Shown here: in pieces, positions 43,744 through 51,751 of the stretch
Layout: the number at the start of each line of letters is the position of its first letter
How positions within the stretch are numbered: position 1 is the stretch's first letter
Source of the DNA: an uncultured Anaerolineae bacterium
Lineage (GTDB): Bacteria > Chloroflexota > Anaerolineae > Promineifilales > Promineifilaceae
Assembly: GCA_937943625.1 (NCBI GenBank)
Contig: CALEAD010000008.1
Location: forward strand, 19,245-83,244
DNA length: 64,000 nt
Direction of reading: 5' to 3'
Program-made: the position numbers and the translations under genes
Notes under the pieces: model-generated
Database searches by the model: none
Told to the model about the DNA's origin: nothing
Seen by the model: only the letters and a program-made list of their open reading frames with translations

Positions 43744-46388
43744 AGCGACTGGAACGAGTCTTAGAGCTAGAGGCCAAACAAGGCTACAAAAATAAAGCGG
43801 TAGTGGGCGGCATTCGCCAGTTTGCCGCTTATTGGGTGGAACAGGCGCGCGCAGCGGCCGTAGATGAAGCTGACCGTGCCTTTGTGGAGCAAACGGCCGA
43901 CCTATTGATGGATTACGGCCGTTTGCCTGGCAGCGAAGCGCGGCAAAAAACGGTACAAAGCCTGCTTGCCAGCCTGCAAAAACGCCAGGAGCGCCTGGCC
44001 AGGCAAGCCCCCGCCCCGCCCCCGCCCAAACCCGTCCCCGATGCGGTGCGCGACGTTGTGGCAGAAATTCCCTCCATGCCGCCAACGGCCGTATCCGAAA
44101 CACCTCCTAACAGACTTACAGCCCCTGTGCCCGTAGAGGTGGTGGCAAAGGCAGTTTCAGGGGGGGCTGAAGCAGTAACCGCAGCAGTAACTGCAGGAGT
44201 GGCGGCAACGGCCGTTGCTGCGGGCGCAGAAGCGTTAACCGAAGCGGCACTACCTGTGGCCGCGCCTGTTCCTGCCGCACAGCCCAAGGAATCTACAGCC
44301 CAGCCAGACCCCGTGGGGCTGACGCAATCCGTTATTGCCCTCAAAGGGGTTGGCCCTGCCCTGCGTGATCAGCTAAACAAGCTGGGCGTGGAAACCATTC
44401 TAGACATGCTCTCCCTCTTCCCGCGCCGCTATGACGACTACAGCCTGATGAAATCCATCAAAGAGCTGCACTATGGCGAACAGGTCACCATCATTGGCAC
44501 AATCTGGGAGACACGCGCTCGCCTCCTGCGCACCAACCAAAAGATGGTGCAGAGCGTCATCAGCGACGGTACGGGCACTATTCAGGCGCAATGGTTCAAT
44601 CAGCCCTGGCTGGCAGAGAAGCTAAAGGTGGGCACGCAAATTGTCCTCAGCGGCAAAGTAGACCAATACTTGGGGCGGCTGATTATGACCAACCCAGAAT
44701 GGGAACCAGTGGAGATGGAACCGCTGCGCACGCGGCGCATTGTGCCCGTTTACCCGCTGACGCAAGGGCTGAATGGTAACAAGCTGCGCGAATTGATGCG
44801 CACGGCCGTTAACACCTGGGCGCCTCGTGTGCCCGACCCCCTGCCGCGCAGCGTGCGCAAAAGTCAAAACCTGTACACCCTCTTTCAGGCCATTACGCAA
44901 ATGCACTTTCCCGACAACCAGACCACGCTGCACCAGGCCCGCCGCCGCCTGATGTTTGATGAGCTATTTTTGCTGCAACTGGGCATGCAGGGCAAGCGCC
45001 AGAGCTGGCAGGCTGCCCCCGGCATTCCTTTACAAGTGGCGCCAGAGGCGCTGCAATCCTTTTACGACTCCTTACCCTTTGCCCTGACGGGGGCGCAGCA
45101 GCGCGTAATTGGGGAAATTCAGGCCGACATGGCGCGCCCTGTGCCGATGAACCGGTTACTGCAAGGGGACGTGGGCGCGGGCAAAACAGTGGTGGCGGCG
45201 GCGGCAATGCTGACGGCCGTTTACGCCGGCACCCAGGCAGCGCTGATGGCGCCCACAGAAATTTTAGCCGAGCAGCATTACCGCAGCCTCAGCCGCCAGT
45301 TGGCCCCGCTGGGCATTAAACTGGCGCTGCTCACTAGCAGCACACCTGCTGCAGAAAAAGAGGCAACCCTGGCCGCGCTGGCCACTGGTGACATCCAGAT
45401 TGTCATTGGCACACACGCCCTCATCCAGACACACGTCACCTTCCAAAACCTGGCGCTGGCGGTGATAGACGAGCAGCACCGCTTTGGCGTGGAACAGCGC
45501 GGCGCGCTGCGCAGCAAGGGGGCCGAAACGGTCGATGGCCAACCCAACCCGCACCTGTTGGTAATGTCCGCTACACCCATTCCGCGCACACTGGCGCTTT
45601 CGCTCTATGGCGACCTGGAACTGTCGCTGCTGGATGAGATGCCGCCCGGCCGTCAGGAGATTAAGACGCGCTGGCTTTACCCCACGGAGCGCGAACGCGC
45701 CTATGCCTTCATTCGCCGTCAGGTGGCTGAAGGGCAGCAGGCTTACATCATCTACCCACTGGTGGAAGAATCAGACAAAATTGAGGAGAAAGCGGCCGTT
45801 GGCGAATATGAGCGACTGCAAAACGAAGTCTTCCCGGATTTGCGCCTGGGATTGATACACGGCCGTTTGCGCGCCGGTGAAAAAGAAGCAGCCATGCACG
45901 CCTTTTATCGCGGGGACACCCACATCCTGGTTGCCACCTCCGTCATTGAAGTTGGCGTAGACGTACCCAACGCCACCGTCATCGTTATCGAAGGGGCAAA
46001 TCGCTTTGGTCTGGCGCAGCTACACCAGTTTCGCGGGCGCGTAGGGCGTGGCGATAAACAATCCTACTGCATTCTCATCGCCGATAGCACCTCTGCCGAG
46101 GCAGAAGAGCGGCTGCGCGCCCTGGAACAAACCAACGACGGCTTTGCCCTGGCCGAAAAAGACCTGGCGCTAAGAGGTCCGGGCGAATTTTTTGGCCAGC
46201 GGCAGAGTGGCCTGCCAGAGCTAAACCTTGCCTCTTTGCTAGATATGACCCTGGTAGAGGCTGCCCGCACCGAAGCCATGAAGCTATTTGCCGCAGACCC
46301 CTTTTTGCAACAGCCTGAACACAGCCTGCTGCGCGAGCGCGTAGCCCGCTTTTGGGAAGCGCATGGGGATGAGAAGCTAATGGCATAG
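43728..46388 (+). CDS. recG: ATP-dependent DNA helicase RecG with extended N-terminus
   Basis: 886 residues against about 690 in E. coli. ATG at 43728 overlaps the DegV gene end by 16 nt; an open frame to 43413 is only DegV-overlapping sequence. Residues 1-100 are helical, then an Ala/Pro/Val-rich linker (about 85-200), then the wedge OB domain and helicase core: Walker A GDVGAGKT, DEQH box VIDEQHRFG, ATPIPRTLALSLYGDL, and TRG-type C-terminus. Acts on stalled forks and recombination intermediates. The N-terminal extension is seen in Gram-positive-like and Chloroflexota RecG. Confidence 0.93.
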   Translation: MQRSLKRLERVLELEAKQGYKNKAVVGGIRQFAAYWVEQARAAAVDEADRAFVEQTADLLMDYGRLPGSEARQKTVQSLLASLQKRQERLARQAPAPPPPKPVPDAVRDVVAEIPSMPPTAVSETPPNRLTAPVPVEVVAKAVSGGAEAVTAAVTAGVAATAVAAGAEALTEAALPVAAPVPAAQPKESTAQPDPVGLTQSVIALKGVGPALRDQLNKLGVETILDMLSLFPRRYDDYSLMKSIKELHYGEQVTIIGTIWETRARLLRTNQKMVQSVISDGTGTIQAQWFNQPWLAEKLKVGTQIVLSGKVDQYLGRLIMTNPEWEPVEMEPLRTRRIVPVYPLTQGLNGNKLRELMRTAVNTWAPRVPDPLPRSVRKSQNLYTLFQAITQMHFPDNQTTLHQARRRLMFDELFLLQLGMQGKRQSWQAAPGIPLQVAPEALQSFYDSLPFALTGAQQRVIGEIQADMARPVPMNRLLQGDVGAGKTVVAAAAMLTAVYAGTQAALMAPTEILAEQHYRSLSRQLAPLGIKLALLTSSTPAAEKEATLAALATGDIQIVIGTHALIQTHVTFQNLALAVIDEQHRFGVEQRGALRSKGAETVDGQPNPHLLVMSATPIPRTLALSLYGDLELSLLDEMPPGRQEIKTRWLYPTERERAYAFIRRQVAEGQQAYIIYPLVEESDKIEEKAAVGEYERLQNEVFPDLRLGLIHGRLRAGEKEAAMHAFYRGDTHILVATSVIEVGVDVPNATVIVIEGANRFGLAQLHQFRGRVGRGDKQSYCILIADSTSAEAEERLRALEQTNDGFALAEKDLALRGPGEFFGQRQSGLPELNLASLLDMTLVEAARTEAMKLFAADPFLQQPEHSLLRERVARFWEAHGDEKLMA

Positions 46389-46514
46389 CCCACCCCATAG
46401 GTGAACGGATGATGCAGCCCAGCGGACGATCAATCGGCGGGCGATCAATTGCCCGCCTAAATAACAGCGCCCCTCAAGAGGGCTTGTGGCCGCGCCCGCA
46501 ATAGCGCCCGCACA

Positions 46515-46563
46515 GCCCGGTTCACCGGGCGCCGTTCCGTAGCCGGGGGACTTCATCCCCCGG
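46515..46563. repeat. Two perfect hairpins after recG
   Basis: GCCCGGTTCACCGGGC (46515-46530) and CCGGGGGA ... TCCCCCGG (46543-46563). Neither has a T-run, so termination is doubtful. They lie in a 346-bp gap that also holds R5 and half R1. Confidence 0.55.
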
Positions 46564-46579
46564 TGGAAGTGCGATTTAC

Positions 46580-46676
46580 GAAGGAGTTTCCCATGAGCGG
46601 GGCGCACCACGATGAATGAAAATGGAACCCAGGTTACCAAACCTGCACCGACCGGGTTTGGTAACTTGGGTTATGG
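46580..46676 (+). repeat. R5 element (copy d)
   Basis: AAGGAG is 6 nt before ATG at 46593, opening a 9-codon frame MSGAHHDE-stop (46593-46619). Next is a long hairpin: AACCCAGGTTACCAAACC pairs with GGTTTGGTAACTTGGGTT (one mismatch) across an 11-nt loop (46626-46672). Confidence 0.7.
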
Positions 46677-46679
46677 TTA

Positions 46680-46732
46680 CAACCGTCCGCGGTCGGCGGT
46701 TTGCCGTCGGTGATCATTTTCTGAGGAGATTC
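46680..46732 (+). repeat. Half R1 before coaD
   Basis: GTCCGCGGTCGGCGG, TTTGCCGTCGGTGATCATTT and TCTGAGGAG; GAGGAG is the ribosome binding site of coaD. Confidence 0.7.
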
Positions 46733-46734
46733 CC

Positions 46735-47268
46735 TTGTCCAACCGAATTGCCTTATACCCTGGAACTTTCGACCCGGTGCATTACGGTCATCTGAATTTG
46801 ATGATGCGCGCGGCTGACATCTTTACACAACTGGTTGTTGGCGTGTACGAGCACAGGCTGCCTACCAAGTCCATCATCTTCCCTGTTGAGGAACGCATTC
46901 AGATGATCCAGGAAGCCCTGGGGGATGTGCCTAACATCACCGTGCGGCGCTACAGCGACATGACGGTGAAATTTGCGCGTGAGGTTGGCGCCAAAGTGAT
47001 TGTGCGCGGGCTGCGCGTTTTTTCTGATTTTGAGTTTGAGTTTCGCATCGCGTTGGCAAACAAGCGGCTAGACCCAGACATTGAAACGATCAATCTCATT
47101 ACTGACGAAGCCCATACCTTCCTCAGCGGCTCTACGGTGCGTGAAATTGCCTCTTTGGGTGGAGATGTGAGCAGTATGGTCCCGCCCAACGTGGCCAGGG
47201 CGCTGTATGCGCGGTTTGACGGCCGTCATGGCGATGAGCCGAATCGCCCTGTGCCGTTGCGTGACTGA
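46735..47268 (+). CDS. coaD: Phosphopantetheine adenylyltransferase
   Basis: 177 residues; penultimate step of CoA synthesis, transfers AMP from ATP to phosphopantetheine. ALYPGTFDPVHYGHLNLM carries the TxGH nucleotidyltransferase signature, RGLRVFSDFEFE and EAHTFLSGSTVREIASLGGDVS are also characteristic. TTG at 46735 is the start (GAGGAG 8-9 nt before); there is no better ATG. A C-terminal tail of about 15 residues is longer than in E. coli. Confidence 0.94.
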   Translation: MSNRIALYPGTFDPVHYGHLNLMMRAADIFTQLVVGVYEHRLPTKSIIFPVEERIQMIQEALGDVPNITVRRYSDMTVKFAREVGAKVIVRGLRVFSDFEFEFRIALANKRLDPDIETINLITDEAHTFLSGSTVREIASLGGDVSSMVPPNVARALYARFDGRHGDEPNRPVPLRD

Positions 47269-47286
47269 ACAACCTCTTATTATAAT
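47257..47286 (+). promoter_or_regulatory. Promoter for the 47367 gene
   Basis: TTGCGT (47257-47262), 18 nt, then TATAAT (47281-47286). It overlaps the end of coaD and lies 80 nt before the next start. Confidence 0.5.
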
Positions 47287-47366
47287 AGCAGCACGCTGAA
47301 CCTAAGACGTTCGGCCGCTTGCTGGAAGCTGATTGTTTGGCTAATTCGGTCTCAAAGGGTAAGACA

Positions 47367-47867
47367 ATGGACATCCAACATCTGGTTGATCGTCTGGAAC
47401 AGGTGCTAAACGAAAGTCCGCGGCTGCCATTTAGCGCCTACCTGTTTGTGCATGAGGATCGCATCTACAACCTGGTAGACCAGATGCGGGTTGCTGTTCC
47501 AGAAGAAGTGAAGCGGGCAAACCGCATTGAGGCAGAAAAAGAGCGTATTTTGGCGCAGGCCAAAGAAGAGGCGGCGCGCATCCGTGAGCTGGCTAAGCAG
47601 GAGGCGAACGAATTGGTGAAGCGAGACGCGATCACGCTTTCGGCACAACAGCGGGCGGAAAATATTCTGGAACGGGCGCGCCGCGACGCGGAGGCGCTGC
47701 GGCAAGACGCTGATGCGTATGTGGTGAATGAGCTGATGGCGCTGGAAGAAGAGCTGACGCGCTCTCTGGCGGTTGTGCGCAATGGGCTGCGTAAGGTGCA
47801 GGGGGAAGCGGTTGGGGAACCGGTCGCGGCGCAACAGCGGGGCGCTGATAGCCCATCACTGGGTTGA
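47367..47867 (+). CDS. Coiled-coil protein of unknown function between coaD and rpmF
   Basis: 166 residues. Residues about 40-145 are almost entirely Glu/Ala/Arg/Lys heptads, predicted as a long coiled coil like ATP synthase b-type or DivIVA-like stalks; the first 35 residues (HLVDRLEQVLNESPRLPFSA) form a separate conserved-looking start. ATG at 47367 follows AAAGGGT. In Firmicutes the corresponding slot between coaD and rpmF often holds yceD; this protein does not resemble YceD. Function unknown. Confidence 0.7.
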   Translation: MDIQHLVDRLEQVLNESPRLPFSAYLFVHEDRIYNLVDQMRVAVPEEVKRANRIEAEKERILAQAKEEAARIRELAKQEANELVKRDAITLSAQQRAENILERARRDAEALRQDADAYVVNELMALEEELTRSLAVVRNGLRKVQGEAVGEPVAAQQRGADSPSLG

Positions 47868-47891
47868 CAGAGAAGGCAGGCAGGTTATAAT
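47864..47891 (+). promoter_or_regulatory. Strong sigma-70-type promoter for rpmF
   Basis: TTGACA (47864-47869), 16 nt, then TATAAT (47886-47891). The -35 overlaps the stop codon of the preceding gene; start of rpmF is about 90 nt downstream. Confidence 0.75.
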
Positions 47892-47988
47892 TGCCCTTTG
47901 CGGCTACGGCCGTTTTGTTGTGTGTTTTCAGCAAACAGGCTGCGCCTGCCAACGCTGCCTGATGAAATTTTGGCAAGAGGTTTGAGCA

Positions 47989-48174
47989 ATGGGTGCTGTT
48001 CCGAAACGTAGAATTTCCCGAAGCCGCCGTGACAAGCGGCGCACGCATGATGCCCTGCGTCCGTTTCATCTGGTTCCCTGTCCCGAATGTGGCGAGATGA
48101 AACGGCCGCATCACATGTGTCCAGAGTGCGGCATGTATCGCGGGCGGCAAATTATGCCACCGCAAACAGAGTAG
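47989..48174 (+). CDS. rpmF: 50S ribosomal protein bL32
   Basis: 61 residues. Starts MGAVPKRRISRSRRDKRRTH, a typical L32 N-terminus, and contains CPECGEMKRPHHMCPECGMY, a four-Cys zinc ribbon. Ribosomal large-subunit component. The gene sits before fabG, a position common in bacteria (rpmF beside fatty-acid genes). Confidence 0.95.
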   Translation: MGAVPKRRISRSRRDKRRTHDALRPFHLVPCPECGEMKRPHHMCPECGMYRGRQIMPPQTE

Positions 48175-48398
48175 CTGTCCATGATCGGTCGCCGGATGCG
48201 GTTGGCGACCAACTCAGGTGCTCTTTTTCGCAGCAGAGCGCGCGCTTTTGCTGGCTTTAACAGTAAAGGGGTGATGGTTTCCCAAATCGGTGCAAGCAGC
48301 GCATGAAAGTGGCAACTGGCAACGGCCGTTTGCCCAATACCATGCGCTGTTTTTGTTAGCGAGCGCTAGCCGCAGATTCTCCCTCTTGCTTCGACTTT

Positions 48399-48458
48399 TC
48401 AGGAGACCTCATGAGTGGGCATACCACCACGAGTGAAAACGTAACGCAGGTTCCATTT
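48399..48458 (+). repeat. R5 element (copy e)
   Basis: AGGAGACCTC then ATGAGTGGGCATACCACC and ACGAGTGAAAACGTAACGC. A one-base deletion relative to copy d opens an 18-residue frame from ATG at 48411 to TAG at 48467. Confidence 0.65.
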
Positions 48459-48461
48459 ACA

Positions 48462-48508
48462 AGGTAGACCGCGGTCGGCCGTCGGCGGTCATTTTCAAGG
48501 GAGGCACG
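48462..48508 (+). repeat. Half R1 with Shine-Dalgarno before fabG
   Basis: AGACCGCGGTCGGCCGTC then GGCGGTCATTTTCAAGGGAG; AAGGGAGG lies about 8 nt before GTG at 48513. Confidence 0.8.
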
Positions 48509-48512
48509 CATT

Positions 48513-49262
48513 GTGTTATTGGCCGGCAAAGTAGCTATCGTGACAGGTGCTTCGCGCGGAATTGGGCGTGCCATTGCCATAGACCTGGCCGCAAATGGGG
48601 CAAAGGTGGTGGTGAATTACCAGAACAGTGCTGCCGCAGCCGCGGAAGTGGTCGAAACAATCCGGGCACAAGGTGGAGAAGCAACGGCCGTGCAGGCAGA
48701 CGTGCGTGCATTTGCTGCCGCGAAAGGGTTGATAGAAACGGCCGTGCAAACCTACGGTCAGCTAGACATCCTTGTCAACAATGCCGGCACCACCCGCGAC
48801 ATGCTGTTGCCCATGATGAGCGAAGAGGACTGGGACGTCGTCATAGATACCAACCTCAAAAGCGTGTTCAACTGTTGTAAAGCGGCCGTGCGCCCCATGA
48901 TTCGCCGCAAACAAGGGGGGCGCATCATCAACATTAGCTCCGTTGTGGGGCTGGTGGGGCAGGGTGGGCAGGCCAACTATGCTGCCTCGAAAGCGGGCAT
49001 CATCGGTTTCACCAAATCGCTGGCCAAGGAACTTGGCGGGCGCCAGATTACCGTCAATGCCGTTGCCCCAGGTTTCTTCCCTACGGCGTTAACGGCCGTT
49101 CTCAGCGACGAAATGGTGCAAAAAGCCATCGCCCATACCCCACTAGGACGTTTGGGCGAGTTGCCAGAAGTGGCATATCTGGTTACATTTCTGGCATCGG
49201 ACAGAGCCGCCTTCATCACCGGTGAAGTCATTCGTGTGGATGGTGGCATCGGCATTTCCTAA
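48513..49262 (+). CDS. fabG: 3-oxoacyl-ACP reductase
   Basis: 249 residues; SDR enzyme reducing 3-oxoacyl-ACP with NADPH in fatty acid elongation. VTGASRGIGRAIAIDLAANG, NNAGTTRDMLLPMM, the Ser-Tyr-Lys triad in NISSVVGLVGQGGQANYAASK, and VAPGFFPT are all standard FabG. Start GTG at 48513 follows the R1-derived AAGGGAGG. No other fab genes are adjacent; it sits between rpmF and the second asp23 copy. Confidence 0.9.
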   Translation: MLLAGKVAIVTGASRGIGRAIAIDLAANGAKVVVNYQNSAAAAAEVVETIRAQGGEATAVQADVRAFAAAKGLIETAVQTYGQLDILVNNAGTTRDMLLPMMSEEDWDVVIDTNLKSVFNCCKAAVRPMIRRKQGGRIINISSVVGLVGQGGQANYAASKAGIIGFTKSLAKELGGRQITVNAVAPGFFPTALTAVLSDEMVQKAIAHTPLGRLGELPEVAYLVTFLASDRAAFITGEVIRVDGGIGIS

Positions 49263-49289
49263 AATGGAGTAACTACTAAGGCTCTGGAA

Positions 49290-49362
49290 AAGTTTGTTAG
49301 TTGGCTGGTTTGATAGTTGGTTCTGGCCAACCACCCATCAAACCAACCACCCATCAAACCGA
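49290..49362. repeat. R2 hairpin element
   Basis: GTTTGTTAGTTGGCTGGTTTG, GATAGTTGGTTCTGGCC, AACCACCCATCAAACC repeated twice. Lies just before the second asp23 gene; an artificial N-terminal extension would be translated from it. Confidence 0.7.
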
Positions 49363-49398
49363 TTTGCAGAAACCTTGCCAGCCACAGCGGAAGCTATT

Positions 49399-49755
49399 AT
49401 GAGCGAAGCCCAGCAAACTGCCAGCTTGGGGCGTATAGAAGTCGCCCCCGAAGTTCTGATCACCATTGCCCACTTTGCCGCCACGCGCATGGAAGGTGTG
49501 CGCCAGATGGCCCCCGTGCCTGCAGACGTGGCGCGCCTCTTCCGCCGCAGCATTCAACACGATGGCGTTTTACTCAATCTGGCAAACGATCAGGTGAAAT
49601 TTGATATTTACGTTATAATGGAACCGAACATCAATATCTTGCAAACCAGCAAGGCGCTCCAGGCTGCCGTGGTGGAAGCAATTGATACGATGGTTGGCAT
49701 TCCTGTCCACACTGTTAACATCCATGTGGAAAATGTGGTATATGCCCAAGAATAG
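49399..49755 (+). CDS. Asp23/Gls24 family protein (second copy)
   Basis: 118 residues: GRIEVAPEVLITIAHFAATR, KFDIYVIMEPNINILQTSKA, PVHTVNIHVENVVY. Same fold as the 40828 copy but with a conserved GVRQMAPVP stretch. Its place just before nusB matches the accC-asp23(yqhY)-nusB arrangement of Firmicutes. ATG at 49399 was chosen because the longer frame from 49294 begins in R2. Confidence 0.88.
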   Translation: MSEAQQTASLGRIEVAPEVLITIAHFAATRMEGVRQMAPVPADVARLFRRSIQHDGVLLNLANDQVKFDIYVIMEPNINILQTSKALQAAVVEAIDTMVGIPVHTVNIHVENVVYAQE

Positions 49756-49788
49756 TTGGCGGCACGAGAAAAGCGAAGTTAAACGGCT

Positions 49789-50229
49789 ATGAAAACGAGA
49801 AGACGTGCCCGGCGTGTAACCTTAGAAGCGCTTTACGAATACGACATTGCCGGGCACCCTCCTGGTGAGGCATTGCAACATCGGCTGCAAGAAACGCCTA
49901 TGGCCAGCGCCGGTGTGGAGTTCGCCTCTAATCTCATCCAGGGCGTCATCGAATATCAGTCCATGATGGACTCATTAATCGCGCGCTTTGCCCCAGAGTG
50001 GCCACTCGATCAGATGGCTGTCATTGACCGTAACATCTTGCGTATGGCCATCTATGAATTTTTAATTTCCGAAGAAACGCCGGTGAAAGTTGCCATTAAC
50101 GAAGCGGTTGAATTAGCCAAAATTTATGGCGCCGACAGCGCTCCTCGTTTTATCAATGGCGTTTTGGGAACGCTGGCCGAAAAAATTGACGTGTTGCGCG
50201 ACGAATTGTTTGCCATGCCGGTTGCATAA
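49789..50229 (+). CDS. nusB: Transcription antitermination factor NusB
   Basis: 146 residues; all-helical RNA-binding protein of rRNA antitermination complexes. Start RRRARRVTLEALYEYDIAGH and the core PVKVAINEAVELAKIYGAD with RFINGVLG are diagnostic. It follows asp23 by 33 nt. A terminator lies 75-100 nt downstream. Confidence 0.94.
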   Translation: MKTRRRARRVTLEALYEYDIAGHPPGEALQHRLQETPMASAGVEFASNLIQGVIEYQSMMDSLIARFAPEWPLDQMAVIDRNILRMAIYEFLISEETPVKVAINEAVELAKIYGADSAPRFINGVLGTLAEKIDVLRDELFAMPVA

Positions 50230-50303
50230 AGAGCGGCGCGAAGTGCATCAGGCGGAGCGTCCTCAGGTTGCGCTCCCACGTCAGGTACATATATTTCTGA
50301 CAG

Positions 50304-50328
50304 AGCGCGGCGTAAACCGCGTTTTTTT
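50304..50328 (+). terminator. Rho-independent terminator after nusB
   Basis: CGCGG (50306-50310) pairs with CCGCG (50317-50321), flanked by GA, and followed by seven T residues. Confidence 0.75.
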
Positions 50329-50535
50329 GTGCATAGGGCTATGTGCTTTTTTTGCGCTCGCTCTGTCTTACCGGCTGGCAAACCAACCAACAGCCTGGTA
50401 CTTGTAAAATGAGGAAAGATAACATTCAGATCTGACGGGTTTCTGACCCAAAAAACCTTACACGCAAACCCATTATGTAAATCTTTGACTAAAAATCTGT
50501 CAGGTCTTGAGAGGCTGAATAGTTATGAGGAAAAC

Positions 50536-51561
50536 ATGCTTGCACAATTAGACCAACTCTATGCAGATGCGCTGGCGCAGTTAGACCAGGCAACGAACAC
50601 GGCCGATCTGGATAACTGGTATAAAGCGACGCTGGGGCGTAAGGGTGCTGTCTATTTGCTGACGCGGCAGGTTGGGCAGCTAACTGCTGAGGAACGGCCG
50701 TTGTTCGGTCAGCGCCTCAACCAGATCAAAAATGACCTGGAAGCGCGCTACCAGCAGCGCCTGGACAACCTGAAAACGGCCGAACTGGAAGCCCAAATTG
50801 CCGCTTCTGCCCTGGACGTAACCCTCCCCGGCCGGCGGCCCGTGCGCGGTGGTCTACACATCATCACCCAAACCCTGCGCGAAATTTACCGCATCTTTGG
50901 CGACATGGGCTTCCAGGTCTACCGCAGCCCCGACGTAGAGACCGACGCCTACAACTTTGAGATGCTCAACTTCCCGCCCCACCACCCGGCGCGCGAAATG
51001 CAAGACAGCTTCTACACCACCCGCCCCGACGTGATTTTGCGCACCCACACCAGCGCCGGGCAAATTCGCGCCATGCGCGACTATTACCCTGAACCCGTGC
51101 GCGTCATCCTGCCTGGCATGTGTTATCGTAACGAGCAGATCACCACCCGCTCCAGCATCCAATTCACCCAGGTAGAGGGGTTAGCCGTAGGCAAAGCCAT
51201 CTCCTTCGCCGACCTGAAAGGCACGCTGACAGAGTTTGCCTGCCGCCTCTTTGGCGCTGAACGCCAGACCCGTTTCCGCGCCAGCTACTTCCCCTTCACC
51301 GAGCCGAGCGCGGAAATGGACGTCACCTGCTTTTTGTGCAGCGGCAAAGGTTGCCAAGTGTGCAAATACACTGGCTGGCTCGAAATTTTGGGCAGCGGCA
51401 TGGTACACCCGGTTGTGCTGCGCAACGGGGGATACGACCCCGAAAAATATACCGGCTTTGCCTTTGGCATGGGGCCAGAGCGTATTGCCATGCTCAAATA
51501 CGGCATTGACGACATTCGCCTGTTCTGGGGCAACGATCTGCGCTTCTTGCAGCAGTTTTAG
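50536..51561 (+). CDS. pheS: Phenylalanine-tRNA ligase alpha subunit
   Basis: 341 residues. N-terminal coiled-coil tRNA-binding region (about 1-90), then class II catalytic core with RPDVETDAYNFEMLNFPPHHPAR, motif 2 near CYRNEQITTRSSIQF and motif 3 GFAFGMGPERIAMLKYG. ATG at 50536 follows ATGAGGAAAAC; a TTG-started extension to 50485 is not favoured. A 190-bp gap with an R4 element separates it from pheT. No T-box or peptide leader was seen. Confidence 0.95.
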   Translation: MLAQLDQLYADALAQLDQATNTADLDNWYKATLGRKGAVYLLTRQVGQLTAEERPLFGQRLNQIKNDLEARYQQRLDNLKTAELEAQIAASALDVTLPGRRPVRGGLHIITQTLREIYRIFGDMGFQVYRSPDVETDAYNFEMLNFPPHHPAREMQDSFYTTRPDVILRTHTSAGQIRAMRDYYPEPVRVILPGMCYRNEQITTRSSIQFTQVEGLAVGKAISFADLKGTLTEFACRLFGAERQTRFRASYFPFTEPSAEMDVTCFLCSGKGCQVCKYTGWLEILGSGMVHPVVLRNGGYDPEKYTGFAFGMGPERIAMLKYGIDDIRLFWGNDLRFLQQF

Positions 51562-51569
51562 CGCACGCT

Positions 51570-51640
51570 TGGACATTGGCGTTTTTGCCGGCTGCCAGGG
51601 CCGCGCCAGAGGTCAGCGCGAATTTCGCCAGACCCCAGCA
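51570..51640 (+). repeat. R4 element (copy c)
   Basis: GACATTGGCGTTTTTGCCGG then CAGCGCGAATTTCGCCAGAC. It lies between pheS and pheT and lacks the central part of the 26775 copy. Confidence 0.75.
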
Positions 51641-51751
51641 CCCTCTTTATACCGGCGGCTGGCTGCCAGCGGGCTGCGACTGGCTTAGCCCGTGCAGAGT
51701 TGGTAGACGTTCTGCAATTTGCAATCCGCAATTCTCAAGGGAGACCTGATT

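Larger units (their letters stand above)
48175..48512. other. 338-bp intergenic region
   Basis: No gene seen. It contains CGAATAGCG-free AT/GC mixed sequence up to 48395, then R5 (48399-48458) and half R1 (48462-48508). Confidence 0.5.

Noticed and set aside
50230..50535. T-box or leader peptide before pheS
   Set aside because: No T-box consensus (AGGGTGGNACCGCG-like) and no Phe-rich frame; only a terminator for nusB and AT-rich sequence were seen.
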